This document shows, one piece after another, positions 28,623 to 36,875 of a DNA stretch of 64,000 bases. Below the pieces are notes generated by a model, which saw nothing but the letters and a program-made list of their open reading frames with translations, searched no databases and was not told the DNA's origin. The stretch comes from Scytonema sp035967975 (GTDB lineage Bacteria; Cyanobacteriota; Cyanobacteriia; Cyanobacteriales; Nostocaceae), in the NCBI GenBank assembly GCA_035967975.1, contig JAWQFQ010000012.1, positions 1 through 64,000 of the forward strand, read 5' to 3'. The position numbers and the translations under genes were made by a program. Position 1 is the stretch's first letter. Each line of letters starts with the position of its first letter.

Positions 28623-28655
28623 AGAAACCCGGTATCTCCAAGATACCGGGTTTCT
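28623..28655. terminator. Palindromic repeat, copy 4 / likely terminator of the giant caspase gene
   Basis: Perfect 15-base arms AGAAACCCGGTATCT / AGATACCGGGTTTCT with a three-base loop. It begins 32 bases after the stop codon of the caspase-STAND gene. The stem is strong; only a short T-run follows, so termination is likely but not certain. Confidence 0.65.
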
Positions 28656-28690
28656 GGCGCGTTTGTGACACCTCAAATATGTATTTGCCT

Positions 28691-28796
28691 TCTCAGTATA
28701 AGATTACCGAAATAAAAAACCGCTCGAGGCGCAGAGAACACAGAGGACAGAGACTAAGAAAACATCGGTAATCTTTTGGCGGAAAGGGAGTAATTT
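28691..28796. repeat. Inverted-repeat element with AGATTACC ends, copy 1
   Basis: Arms AGATTACCGA (28701-28710) and TCGGTAATCT (28765-28774) enclose AACCGCTCGAGGCGCAGAGA and related words. The right flank GGCGGAAAGGGAGTAAT matches the reverse complement of the left end of a second copy at 32.05 kb. It lies between the giant caspase gene and the convergent hydrolase operon. No coding capacity. Confidence 0.6.
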
Positions 28797-28816
28797 ATTT
28801 CTTGGAAATCCCTTAC

Positions 28817-29239
28817 TTACTGCAGAACTTCTTCCTGTGTTGGTAATGCATTGAGGTTTTCAATCATGAATGACTCTCTAGCGTTTTCAGCACGTGTAGG
28901 TAATTGATATCCTGAGTCGTGAAAAGTCATACCAGCGGTTGAGAACAGAAGTTTTTTGCCAGAGTGTTCTGCAAAAAAGCGCGGATTGTAAACCTTGAAA
29001 TAAATACCTCCAGGAAATTCTGAATACTTGTTAATGCGGTAGTCACCTAGATAGATGCTAAATCCCCGTGATGTAATGGGTGGTTTGTTGTTCAGGTTAA
29101 TTTTGACGATGTATGTCACCCTGTCTAATGTTGTGTTTTCCGTCGCCTGCATAAACTCAATATTTCTCAAGTCTGCTGCTTTTGGCTGAGTCGCAACGAC
29201 TTGCAGATTGGTGACTTCTGGATATGTAATGTTGACCAT
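28817..29239 (-). CDS. Hypothetical beta-rich protein paired with the alpha/beta hydrolase
   Basis: A 140-residue protein without a recognised family. It reads as a single beta-sandwich-like domain (LDRVTYIVKINLNNKPPITS, FSIYLGDYRINKYSEFPGGI, FSTAGMTFHDSGYQLPTRAE). It has no signal peptide, Cys pairs or membrane helix. It lies 15 bases after the alpha/beta hydrolase gene in the same operon. A functional link with that enzyme is likely, but its nature cannot be read from the sequence. Confidence 0.65.
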   Translation of the reverse strand: MVNITYPEVTNLQVVATQPKAADLRNIEFMQATENTTLDRVTYIVKINLNNKPPITSRGFSIYLGDYRINKYSEFPGGIYFKVYNPRFFAEHSGKKLLFSTAGMTFHDSGYQLPTRAENARESFMIENLNALPTQEEVLQ

Positions 29240-29254
29240 ATATATCTCCTTTTG

Positions 29255-30949
29255 TTAATTAGAAAGTTGTAAATCATCCAAGTAAAGTGTTCCAGAAGGA
29301 ACAATATTGAATGACAGTTTAATTTCTGTCAGATTGTGAATGTTAATACCATCAGCTTGAAGGCGGTCTAGAGGAATACGAAGGGTTTGCATGACAGTAC
29401 GAGTAACAGATAAGCCGTCTTCTGACTCTCCCCCATCAGGAACACCTAATGTAAATTTATCTGGATAGATGAGCCTATGAATGGAACTAGCAGCAAAACG
29501 ACTGGTGTTCTTTTTGTCGCGAACCTCAATAGTAAAGTCCTGATCCTCTCCGATGGGATTATTAGGTTCTGATGATTGTCCAACGCGCAACACCAGAAAT
29601 TTAAACGATTTGGTATCTAGCGTGTCAGAAGCTAATTTGATGCGATAGCTACCGCTAGCAGTCCATCCTAACTGCACACCCTGAGTTTCTTGGTAAAGAT
29701 GATCTGTTGGTTGCTGTCCTTCAAATGATAATTTGTTAGCGTTGATTGCTGACGCTTCTACTGTGCCCTCAACTGGCTTTGAGACTACAATATTGTTTTC
29801 AGATTCCTCAAAATGTTGCACAAATAAGCGATGAGAATCTTGAAATTGTGAAACTAAGTTGATATTTTGCGGTGACCAGCCAGCTTCAATACCAACTGTA
29901 TGGTTTCTTAACAATTCCAGAAACTCATGTTTGTCTTGGAGTATAGCCATTGCTAAGGCAGAAATGTAAACTTTGGCAATTTGTTCTTGTTCTTCCCGCT
30001 CAATAGTGTTGGAGGATTCTTGTTGCCAAACACTATTAAAGTAATTATGATTTGCACCATGTATCCATAACAGTGATTTGAATCCTCGTGCTGGTTGTGT
30101 AGGGTTAGCAAGGTCTACTGTATGTGACCTGTCGTATGTTTTATATCCTTCAAATGTGAAGACATCACCATCTCGGCTACCATGAATGATTAGGTAATTG
30201 TCTTGTACTTGAGTTGGTCCAGTGACAGGTTCATACTGACCATCAGTAGGGGCGATCGCAACCACTGCACGAATTTCTAAACCATAGGGTCCAAGACCTA
30301 AAGAACCATCTAGTGGAACAGGCGGTAATTCGGGGTCGAATTGTACACTGTGCATTGAGTTAAAAAGGCTGGCGTGTCCTACAGCTTCTCCCCCACGGGA
30401 ATGACCAACAATCATCAGCCGCGACATATCGACTTTCCCTTCTAGAACATGTCCTGGTTGTGCATTCCAAAGCTGAAATTGCTTCAGGTGTTCTAGATGG
30501 ACAATTGCTCGTGCATCATTTTCGCCAAAATTAAAGCCGTTAAGAAAGTTAACATCAATTGTTGCAGCGATGATTCCATGAGACGCCAGCAGCTCGCATA
30601 AATAGATATATCCTGGGGTTGAGTTTTCTAGAGGATCGTGATTCCCGTGAGCAAAAACGACTAATGGGAAAGGACCATTACCCACAGGTATTCTGACCTG
30701 TCCGTTGATGGGAACTTGAGTACTATCAAAAGTCCAATTCACACCAAAGCCCAATTCAGCAATTGTCGATATATCAATTCGTCGGGTAACAAAGCCCTCT
30801 GTTGGGTTGTGGTATAGGAAATATTGATTCAAGTCCGGGTTTGAACTATAATCCAAGTTAGGTGCAGCATACACCGCTTCAGTAAACGTATAAGTACCTA
30901 ATTGTCCTGGGTTGCTGAGTTTATTGCACAAATCACTGATGTTTTGCAT
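29255..30949 (-). CDS. Alpha/beta hydrolase with C-terminal beta-sandwich domain
   Basis: A 564-residue esterase/lipase-like protein. Residues about 80-350 hold the hydrolase fold: FPLVVFAHGNHDPLENSTPG (oxyanion region near 100), nucleophile elbow VGHSRGGEA with S184, and the catalytic-type His in HGANHNYFNS. Residues about 370-564 look like a carbohydrate- or jelly-roll-type beta domain (SFKFLVLRVGQSSEP, LTEIKLSFNIVPSGTLYLDD). No signal peptide is visible although the family resembles PAF-acetylhydrolase/chlorophyllase-like esterases. It is followed at 15 bases by a small gene. Substrate unknown. Confidence 0.8.
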   Translation of the reverse strand: MQNISDLCNKLSNPGQLGTYTFTEAVYAAPNLDYSSNPDLNQYFLYHNPTEGFVTRRIDISTIAELGFGVNWTFDSTQVPINGQVRIPVGNGPFPLVVFAHGNHDPLENSTPGYIYLCELLASHGIIAATIDVNFLNGFNFGENDARAIVHLEHLKQFQLWNAQPGHVLEGKVDMSRLMIVGHSRGGEAVGHASLFNSMHSVQFDPELPPVPLDGSLGLGPYGLEIRAVVAIAPTDGQYEPVTGPTQVQDNYLIIHGSRDGDVFTFEGYKTYDRSHTVDLANPTQPARGFKSLLWIHGANHNYFNSVWQQESSNTIEREEQEQIAKVYISALAMAILQDKHEFLELLRNHTVGIEAGWSPQNINLVSQFQDSHRLFVQHFEESENNIVVSKPVEGTVEASAINANKLSFEGQQPTDHLYQETQGVQLGWTASGSYRIKLASDTLDTKSFKFLVLRVGQSSEPNNPIGEDQDFTIEVRDKKNTSRFAASSIHRLIYPDKFTLGVPDGGESEDGLSVTRTVMQTLRIPLDRLQADGINIHNLTEIKLSFNIVPSGTLYLDDLQLSN

Positions 30950-31140
30950 AAAAGTTTTATCTTTGTGTGTACTGCTGTAATTTGTTTTCAGCCTTGATTT
31001 CTGTTGTTGGTAAAATTAAACTACAAGTTCTGAATTTCTGTTTCCTGATAACTTGCACCTAAACCCCACAAGGGTCAAAGAAGAGGCAGCTTTGCTGGGG
31101 GAAGGGGGATTTGACCCCATCCATGAATGGACAACCCATG

Positions 31141-31749
31141 TTATTGATTGTCTTGAGAAATGCCACTAGCTAAAATACCGAGAATTTTATTCACATCTTT
31201 AAGATAATATTCGCTTAAATCAATACTTAATGTTTGTCCTTTTAATTTGAGGAATTGCCAAATACTACCCGTCGTGACTGCACCGTAAATTGTTGTAATC
31301 TCAGTTCCTGAGCGCTCATTAAAAATTTGGGCCGCAACCATTGCCGATGCACACTGACCTAACCCCGCATTAATATTCTCTTTTTTAGCTTCTACAATTG
31401 TAATGACTGGTGCTGTCACAATTAGAATTTCTGGAGATTGAGTAATAATAAAATCACAAGTCCCATTTAATCCTTTGGTTTCGTCTACAGTAAAATCTAC
31501 TCCAGAAAATAAATTGATTTGCTCGTGTAATTGTCGGCGTAAGTCAACTAAAATTGGGGCGATAATGAGTTCGGAACGCGCTTTTTCACTATGACTACCT
31601 AATGCGATCGGCAAGTTATAATTGAGAGTTTCTATGAGTAAATTACTAGCTGCTAATTCAGAAATATCTATGAAAATATCGCGTTTTTCTAACGTGGTCA
31701 AGCCAAAGTCTTGCTTGGCTTTAGCTAAACTAAACTCGCTGTAGGGCAT
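31141..31749 (-). CDS. Hypothetical protein with PD-(D/E)XK-like residues (paralogue A)
   Basis: A 202-residue protein homologous along its whole length to the gene at 38318-38914. Both contain SEKARSELIIAP (E60), FSG(V/I)DFTVD, GLNG..DF with D99, TIVEAK with E120 and K122, and GLGQC with Q132. This order E...D...ExK...Q is the pattern of PD-(D/E)XK nuclease-fold proteins. I infer a nuclease-like fold from motif spacing only. The function is unknown; it could be a DNA-binding or restriction-like protein, or an inactive scaffold. The two copies flank the CO2-uptake operon, both on the opposite strand. Confidence 0.7.
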   Translation of the reverse strand: MPYSEFSLAKAKQDFGLTTLEKRDIFIDISELAASNLLIETLNYNLPIALGSHSEKARSELIIAPILVDLRRQLHEQINLFSGVDFTVDETKGLNGTCDFIITQSPEILIVTAPVITIVEAKKENINAGLGQCASAMVAAQIFNERSGTEITTIYGAVTTGSIWQFLKLKGQTLSIDLSEYYLKDVNKILGILASGISQDNQ

Positions 31750-32538
31750 AAGAAAATGCTCGATATTAAAGAGAGCATTAAATACTTTACTCTATATTCA
31801 TGGTAATCCAAAAGCTACAAAAATGCCCGATCTGATATCTTGCACCATTCTCAACAGCCGTACGATAATCAGCTTCGTTGAGGCGGCTATGCCGACACAA
31901 TAGTCACACAATATCCGTTTTTGGTGGTAGATTGTGTTTCTATTTCTCAAAATTCCAATTGGTCAAAAACATCACTATCCTTGCATGAAGCTGTGAGGAG
32001 AATTGCAACTCTTAGTGTTTTATGATACACAAAAAACATGGAGAACTTGATTATACTCCCTTTCCGCGCCTAAGATTACCTATGTAAAAACCGCTCCAGG
32101 CGCTCCAGAACACAGAGGTGAAAGTTAAAGAAATTTAGGTAATTTTAGACCACCGAAGGGAGTAAGACTGTTTGGACATAAAAGCGTGTAGGATTGATAA
32201 CGACTATAGAATAAAGTCTATAGCAATCTTATAAAACTTACGCATTGACAGAAATCATCAGATATGGTCCAGATATTTTTAGCGCCTGAACGTTATCATT
32301 AATTCATAGACTTTAATCAATTGTATGTATCAAATAATCAAAAGATAAGTTTTTCTTAGAATAAATATCGATAAATTAGTTCGCTAAGTTATTCCTTTTT
32401 CCATTGGGAAAAGCTAATGTATAAATAGAAAAATTAAGCAAAAATTAAATTTTTGTATAATTCATATACGCATTACCTAAAGGAAGCAGTTGTAGGTTCG
32501 CAACCGCATGGTTTTAGTGTAGATATAGAGGTAAGTTA
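31750..32538. promoter_or_regulatory. Upstream region of the CO2-uptake operon
   Basis: 789 bases without a gene, between a minus-strand gene and the plus-strand ndhF. It must hold the operon promoter. The last 250 bases are very AT-rich, and an AAGGAAG-like stretch is seen at 32479-32485, too far from the ATG to be its ribosome site; GAGGTAAG at 32528 is correctly spaced. I could not find a clean match to the NdhR/CcmR site (TCAATG-N10-ATCAAT) by eye. An inverted-repeat element occupies 32052-32165. Confidence 0.5.
32052..32165. repeat. Inverted-repeat element with AGATTACC ends, copy 2
   Basis: The left end reads TATACTCCCTTTCCGCGCC then TAAGATTACCTA. The right end reads TTTAGGTAATTTTAG then ACCACCGAAGGGAGTAA, an imperfect inverted repeat of about 30 bases. 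The interior shares AAACCGCTC, the CAGAACACAGAGG word and overall size with the copy at 28.7 kb. No coding capacity. It stands upstream of ndhF. Confidence 0.6.
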
Positions 32539-34413
32539 ATGGCTCAGTACCTGCTTGATACGGTTTGGTTAGTGCCTTGCTACGCTTTCATTGGCACGTT
32601 TTTAGCCCTACCCTGGTCGCCAGGAATCATTAGACGTACGGGTCCAAGACCGGCTGGTTATGTCAATTTGATCATGACATTTCTTGCATTCGTTCATGCT
32701 AGCGTGGCATTATCCGCTACTTGGAATCAACCGCCACTCCAAGTACAAATACCTTGGTTAAGTGTCGCCGATTTAAACCTCTCCATCGACTTAGAAATCT
32801 CTTCTGTAAGTGTCGGTGCGATGGTTGTGATTACTGGTTTGAATTTGCTAGCACAAATTTATGCCATCGGATATATGGAGATGGATTGGGGATGGGCGCG
32901 TTTCTACTCCCTTTTGGGCTTGTTTGAGGCGGGGTTGTGTGGCCTTACCTTGTGTAACTCTTTGTTCTTCAGTTATGTCATCCTGGAAATACTGACTCTT
33001 GGAACATACTTACTAGTTGGTCTTTGGTTCAGTCAACCTTTGGTAGTGACAGGTGCTAGAGATGCTTTTTTGACCAAGCGGGTTGGTGACTTATTTCTAT
33101 TGATGGGAGTATTGGCAATATGGCCCCTTGCAGGCACTTGGAATTATACTGAATTGGCTGAGTGGGCGGCTACTGCTGATGTCAACCCCACATTAGTGGG
33201 ATTGGTATGTTTGGCATTAATCGCAGGTCCAATGGGTAAATGTGCTCAGTTTCCCTTGCATCTGTGGTTAGATGAAGCAATGGAAGGACCAATTCCTAGT
33301 ACTATTCTGCGAAACTCTGTGGTCGTAGCTAGTGGCGCTTGGGTACTGATTAAACTACATCCAGTTTTTAATTTGTCGCCCATCGTTTCTTTGTTTATGG
33401 TAACTATTGGCGCTGTCACAGCTTTGGGAGGTTCTTTGATTGCGATCGCTCAAATTGACATCAAGCGTTGCTTATCCTACACTGTCAGCACCTACATGGG
33501 TTTGGTATTTATTGCTGTAGGAACTCAACAAGACGAAGCAGCATTATTGTTAGTACTCACCCATGCTTTCGGTTCTGCACTCTTGGTAATGAGTACCGGT
33601 ACGATCGTATGGAATAGCATCACTCAAGACATTACCCAACTTGGAGGATTGTGGTCGCGCCGTCCAGTATCAGGATTTGCTTATGTGGTCGGAACTCTCG
33701 GATTAATTGCATTTCCACCCTTAGGTAGCTTTTGGGCATTACTGGAATTAGCTTCAGGACTGTGGGTGACACAACCTTGGCTGGTAGGAGTGGTGATAGC
33801 AGTAAACGCTTTGACGGCTTTCAGCTTAACCAGAGAATTTGGTCTAGTGTTCGGTGGTAAATCCCAGCAGATGAGCGAACGTTCCCCAGAAATAGGTTGG
33901 CAAATGGCTTTGCCAATGATTGTTCTGTTGGGCTTTACGCTCCATATACCCTTAGTGTTGCAAAGCCTAGGGCTGTTACCAACTTGGGCAACTCTGAATA
34001 AAGATGTGGCGCTGCTCTTGATTTGGTCAAGTATTTTCGGTTGCAGTATAAGTGCTGTTATTTACTTTGGAAATTTGATTCCCAAACCAATTCAATTCCC
34101 AATCAAGGCTTTACAAAACTTACTGGCTTATGACTTTTACACACCAAAACTTTATCGGATAAGCATAGTTTTGTGTGTTGACCTCATTTCAAAGCTAGCA
34201 GACATTGTCGATCGCTTTGTTGTTGATGGCATTGTCAACTTAGTTGGCTTGGCTTCCATTGGGAGTGGAGAAAGTCTTAAATACAGCAACTCAGGACAAA
34301 CACAGTTTTATGCCTTCACCGTGTTGTTAGGAGTGGGCATTATTGGAATGGCTGTGAGTTGGCAATTCTGGGGAACACAGTTTTTGACTTTGATGAGATT
34401 AGTTAATGGTTAG
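32539..34413 (+). CDS. ndhF: NDH-1 subunit NdhF of the CO2-uptake type (NdhF3/F4)
   Basis: A 624-residue antiporter-like membrane subunit with about 14-16 helices. The N-terminus (SPGIIRRTGPRPAGYVN), the discontinuous-helix segment (RVGDLFLLMGVLAIW) and the charged proton-path motifs (KCAQFPLHLWLDEAMEGPIP, then STILRNSVVVASGAWVLIK) are typical of NdhF subunits of the CO2-uptake complexes NDH-1MS/MS', not of respiratory NdhF1. It carries the coupling lysines and glutamates and probably pumps protons while supporting CO2 hydration by the Cup protein. It heads an operon with a beta-carbonic anhydrase, ndhD and a cup gene. The gene order ndhF-ndhD-cup favours the inducible F3/D3/CupA type, but F4/D4/CupB is not excluded. 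Confidence 0.9.
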   Translation: MAQYLLDTVWLVPCYAFIGTFLALPWSPGIIRRTGPRPAGYVNLIMTFLAFVHASVALSATWNQPPLQVQIPWLSVADLNLSIDLEISSVSVGAMVVITGLNLLAQIYAIGYMEMDWGWARFYSLLGLFEAGLCGLTLCNSLFFSYVILEILTLGTYLLVGLWFSQPLVVTGARDAFLTKRVGDLFLLMGVLAIWPLAGTWNYTELAEWAATADVNPTLVGLVCLALIAGPMGKCAQFPLHLWLDEAMEGPIPSTILRNSVVVASGAWVLIKLHPVFNLSPIVSLFMVTIGAVTALGGSLIAIAQIDIKRCLSYTVSTYMGLVFIAVGTQQDEAALLLVLTHAFGSALLVMSTGTIVWNSITQDITQLGGLWSRRPVSGFAYVVGTLGLIAFPPLGSFWALLELASGLWVTQPWLVGVVIAVNALTAFSLTREFGLVFGGKSQQMSERSPEIGWQMALPMIVLLGFTLHIPLVLQSLGLLPTWATLNKDVALLLIWSSIFGCSISAVIYFGNLIPKPIQFPIKALQNLLAYDFYTPKLYRISIVLCVDLISKLADIVDRFVVDGIVNLVGLASIGSGESLKYSNSGQTQFYAFTVLLGVGIIGMAVSWQFWGTQFLTLMRLVNG

Positions 34414-34470
34414 TAGTTAGTGGTTAGTAGTTAGTGGAAATAACAACTAACAACTAACAACTAACAATTA
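34400..34470. repeat. Tandem repeats forming an inverted pair (GTTAGTAG / CTAACAAC)
   Basis: Seven- and eight-base repeats GTTAGTAGTTAGTG, overlapping the ndhF stop codon, are followed by TAACAACTAACAACTAACAA on the other side of a short spacer. The two blocks are complementary and could form a long weak hairpin between ndhF and the carbonic anhydrase gene. It may set the relative expression of the downstream genes. Confidence 0.7.
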
Positions 34471-34499
34471 TTCTAGTTTTAGAGTGTGAGGATAGGAAA

Positions 34500-35222
34500 A
34501 TGGGCAGAAAACTTCAAAAAGGTAATCTTTCCAGAAGATTGTTGCTGAAGTTGGGTGCCGGTGCAGTAGGAACAGGAGTATTAACAGCAGGCGTTGGTTC
34601 TAAGTTAGTTTTTTCGGAACAAGCAGTTGCTAAAGAGAAAGAGAATGATATAACTACCGAGCAGGCACTCCAAAAATTATTAGAAGGAAACCAACGTTTT
34701 GTTAGCAGAAAACGTCGTAACCCAAACCAAAGCTATGCACGTCTTGTTGAAGTGGCAAAAGGTCAAACTCCCTTTGCATCTATTCTTGGTTGTGCAGATT
34801 CACGGGTTCCTGCTGAGATAGTTTTTGACCAAGGGCTTGGAGATTTATTTGTCTGTCGTGTGGCTGGTAATGTTGTTACACCAGAGGAGATGGGAAGCTT
34901 AGAATTTGGCAGCTTAGTACTGGGTTCCAAAGTCATCATGGTCTTAGGTCATGAAAGATGTGGTGCAGTAGAAGCTACAATAAAAGGTGCTCAAGTTCCC
35001 GGTCAAATTGCTAGTTTGCTTAATGCTATTAAGCCTAGTGTGGAACAGTCAAAAGACTTACCAGGTGACAAGCTAGAAAATGCTTGTAAAGCCAATATTT
35101 TAGCTCAAGTCAAAAAGTTATCGTCATCATCTGTTTTAGATGAACTAATCAAAGCAGATAAATTAAAAATTGTGGGTGCTTATTATGATTTAGATAACGG
35201 CAAAATAAGCATAGTTGGTTAA
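34500..35222 (+). CDS. Beta-carbonic anhydrase with twin-arginine signal (EcaB-like)
   Basis: A 240-residue beta-class carbonic anhydrase interconverting CO2 and bicarbonate. Zinc ligands are all present: C98 in LGCADSR (with D100-R102), and H151 and C154 in GHERCG. The N-terminus has a Tat-type signal, SRRLLLKLGAGAVGTGVLTA at 11-30, so the mature enzyme should be exported folded to the thylakoid lumen or periplasm. It lies between ndhF and ndhD of the CO2-uptake operon with 86 and 41 base gaps. A thylakoid beta-carbonic anhydrase, EcaB, is known in Synechocystis to act with the CupA/CupB complexes. Here the genetic linkage suggests the same partnership. Start chosen because it includes the full signal and follows GAGGATAGG. 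Confidence 0.9.
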   Translation: MGRKLQKGNLSRRLLLKLGAGAVGTGVLTAGVGSKLVFSEQAVAKEKENDITTEQALQKLLEGNQRFVSRKRRNPNQSYARLVEVAKGQTPFASILGCADSRVPAEIVFDQGLGDLFVCRVAGNVVTPEEMGSLEFGSLVLGSKVIMVLGHERCGAVEATIKGAQVPGQIASLLNAIKPSVEQSKDLPGDKLENACKANILAQVKKLSSSSVLDELIKADKLKIVGAYYDLDNGKISIVG

Positions 35223-35263
35223 TTTTTTATGAGTCATTGTTTTGTAAGGGATGAAATTTTTCT

Positions 35264-36730
35264 ATGCTCAGTACCCTAATTTGGTTGCCAATTTTAGCAG
35301 CCGCTGTCATTGTTTTTTTGCCTGGTAAAATTCCCGCAAATAGATATCGTTTGATAGCCTTAACCCTTTCTGGATTGATTTTACTTTGGAATCTTTTCTT
35401 ACTCCTAAGATTTGATATCTCTACTCCGGGGATGCAGTTACAGGAGTATCTGCCTTGGAATGACACCCTAGGTTTGAGTTACAAATTGGGGGCTGATGGT
35501 CTTTCCATACTTATGCTGATTTTAAATAGTTTACTTACCTGGATTGCTATATACAGTAGTAGTAACCAGACAGAACGTCCCCGGCTGTTTTATTCCCTCA
35601 TCTTGTTAATAAGTGGTGGAGTCGCAGGAGCATTTGCAGCCCAAAATTTATTGCTTTTCTTCTTGTTCTACGAACTAGAGTTAATACCCTTCTTCCTGCT
35701 GATTTCTATTTGGGGTGGGGAAAGGCGAACCTACGCAGCAATGAAGTTCCTAATTTATACTGCTGTTTCAGGAGCATTGATTCTAGCAACATTCTTAGGT
35801 ACTGTATGGGTGACTGGTTCATCCAGCTTTAATTTCGATACACTCGTGACCCAAGCTCTACCAATAGCATTGCAAATTATCCTATTAGTAGGAATACTGC
35901 TAGGTTTTGGAATCAAAATTCCCCTCGTTCCGTTTCATACTTGGTTACCAGATGCTTACGTTGAGGCTTCTGCACCCATTGCGATTCTTCTCGGTGGTGT
36001 GTTGGCGAAGTTGGGGGCTTATGGCGTTTTGAGATTTGGGATGCAGCTTTTTCCTGAAGCTTGGAGTGTTCTTGCACCCAGTTTGGCAATTTGGGGAGCA
36101 GTGAGTGCTATATATGGGGCTGTTACTGCGATCGCCCAAAAAGACATCAAGCGCATGGTAGCCTACAGTTCTATAGGTCATATGGGCTACATACTGCTAG
36201 CAGGTGCAGCTAGTACGGCTTTATCAGTTGTCGGTGCGATCGCTCAAATGGTCAGCCACGGTATAATCCTCGCTATCCTTTTCCATCTAGTAGGAGTTGT
36301 AGAAGCTAAAGTGGGAACCCGCGAGTTAGACAAACTCAATGGCTTAATGAATCCCGTACGCGGTATCCCCCTCATCAGCGCCCTACTCGTTTTGGGTGGT
36401 ATGGCTAGTGCTGGAATTCCCGGAATGACAGGATTCATTGCTGAATTTATTGTCTTCCAAGGCAGTTTTTCAGTCTTTCCCATCCCAACACTATTGTGTG
36501 TAGTCGCCTCTGGTTTAACCGCAGTCTACTTCGTCATCCTCATCAACCGCACCTGTTTTGGCAAACTTGATAACAATTTAGCCTACTATCCCAGAGTTTT
36601 GTGGTCAGAGAAAATCCCCGCCCTTGTTTTAGCAATTCTCATCGTGTTCTTGGGAATACAACCCACCTGGTTAGTACGTTGGACTGAACCAACAACAACA
36701 GCAATAGTCACAGTCATCGCTAAGGGCTAA
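35264..36730 (+). CDS. ndhD: NDH-1 subunit NdhD of the CO2-uptake type (NdhD3/D4)
   Basis: A 488-residue antiporter-like membrane subunit with about 14 helices. Visible family motifs are the conserved glutamate segment FFLFYELELIPFFLLISIWG, GFGIKIPLVPFHTWLPDAYV and the proton-channel segment AIAQKDIKRMVAYSSIGHMG. It would sit next to NdhF in the distal membrane arm that carries the Cup protein. It follows the carbonic anhydrase gene by 41 bases and precedes the cup gene by 145 bases of tandem repeats. Start ATG at 35264 gives a normal-length first helix. Confidence 0.92.
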   Translation: MLSTLIWLPILAAAVIVFLPGKIPANRYRLIALTLSGLILLWNLFLLLRFDISTPGMQLQEYLPWNDTLGLSYKLGADGLSILMLILNSLLTWIAIYSSSNQTERPRLFYSLILLISGGVAGAFAAQNLLLFFLFYELELIPFFLLISIWGGERRTYAAMKFLIYTAVSGALILATFLGTVWVTGSSSFNFDTLVTQALPIALQIILLVGILLGFGIKIPLVPFHTWLPDAYVEASAPIAILLGGVLAKLGAYGVLRFGMQLFPEAWSVLAPSLAIWGAVSAIYGAVTAIAQKDIKRMVAYSSIGHMGYILLAGAASTALSVVGAIAQMVSHGIILAILFHLVGVVEAKVGTRELDKLNGLMNPVRGIPLISALLVLGGMASAGIPGMTGFIAEFIVFQGSFSVFPIPTLLCVVASGLTAVYFVILINRTCFGKLDNNLAYYPRVLWSEKIPALVLAILIVFLGIQPTWLVRWTEPTTTAIVTVIAKG

Positions 36731-36872
36731 GGGCTAATGGCTAATAGCTAATGGCTAATGGCTAATGGCTAGTTAATAGCAATCAGCAATTAGCAATCAG
36801 CAATTAGCAATCAGCAATTAACAATTAACAATTAACAATTAACAATTAGCAATTAGCAATCAGCAATTAACA
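36718..36872. repeat. Heptameric tandem repeats between ndhD and cup
   Basis: About 150 bases made of two head-to-tail series, GGCTAAT units first and then TAGCAATCAGCAAT / TAACAAT units. It starts at the ndhD stop codon and ends directly before the ATG of the cup gene, so it occupies the whole intergenic space including the ribosome-binding region. No Shine-Dalgarno sequence is apparent. Confidence 0.85.
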
Positions 36873-36875
36873 ACT

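Noticed and set aside
32300..32540. An NdhR/CcmR or CmpR operator before ndhF
   Set aside because: No clear TCAATG-N10-ATCAAT match could be found by eye; partial ATCAAT words are expected in AT-rich DNA.
36718..36872. A CRISPR-like array or iteron origin
   Set aside because: Units are contiguous heptamers of changing sequence with no spacers, no cas or rep gene nearby.
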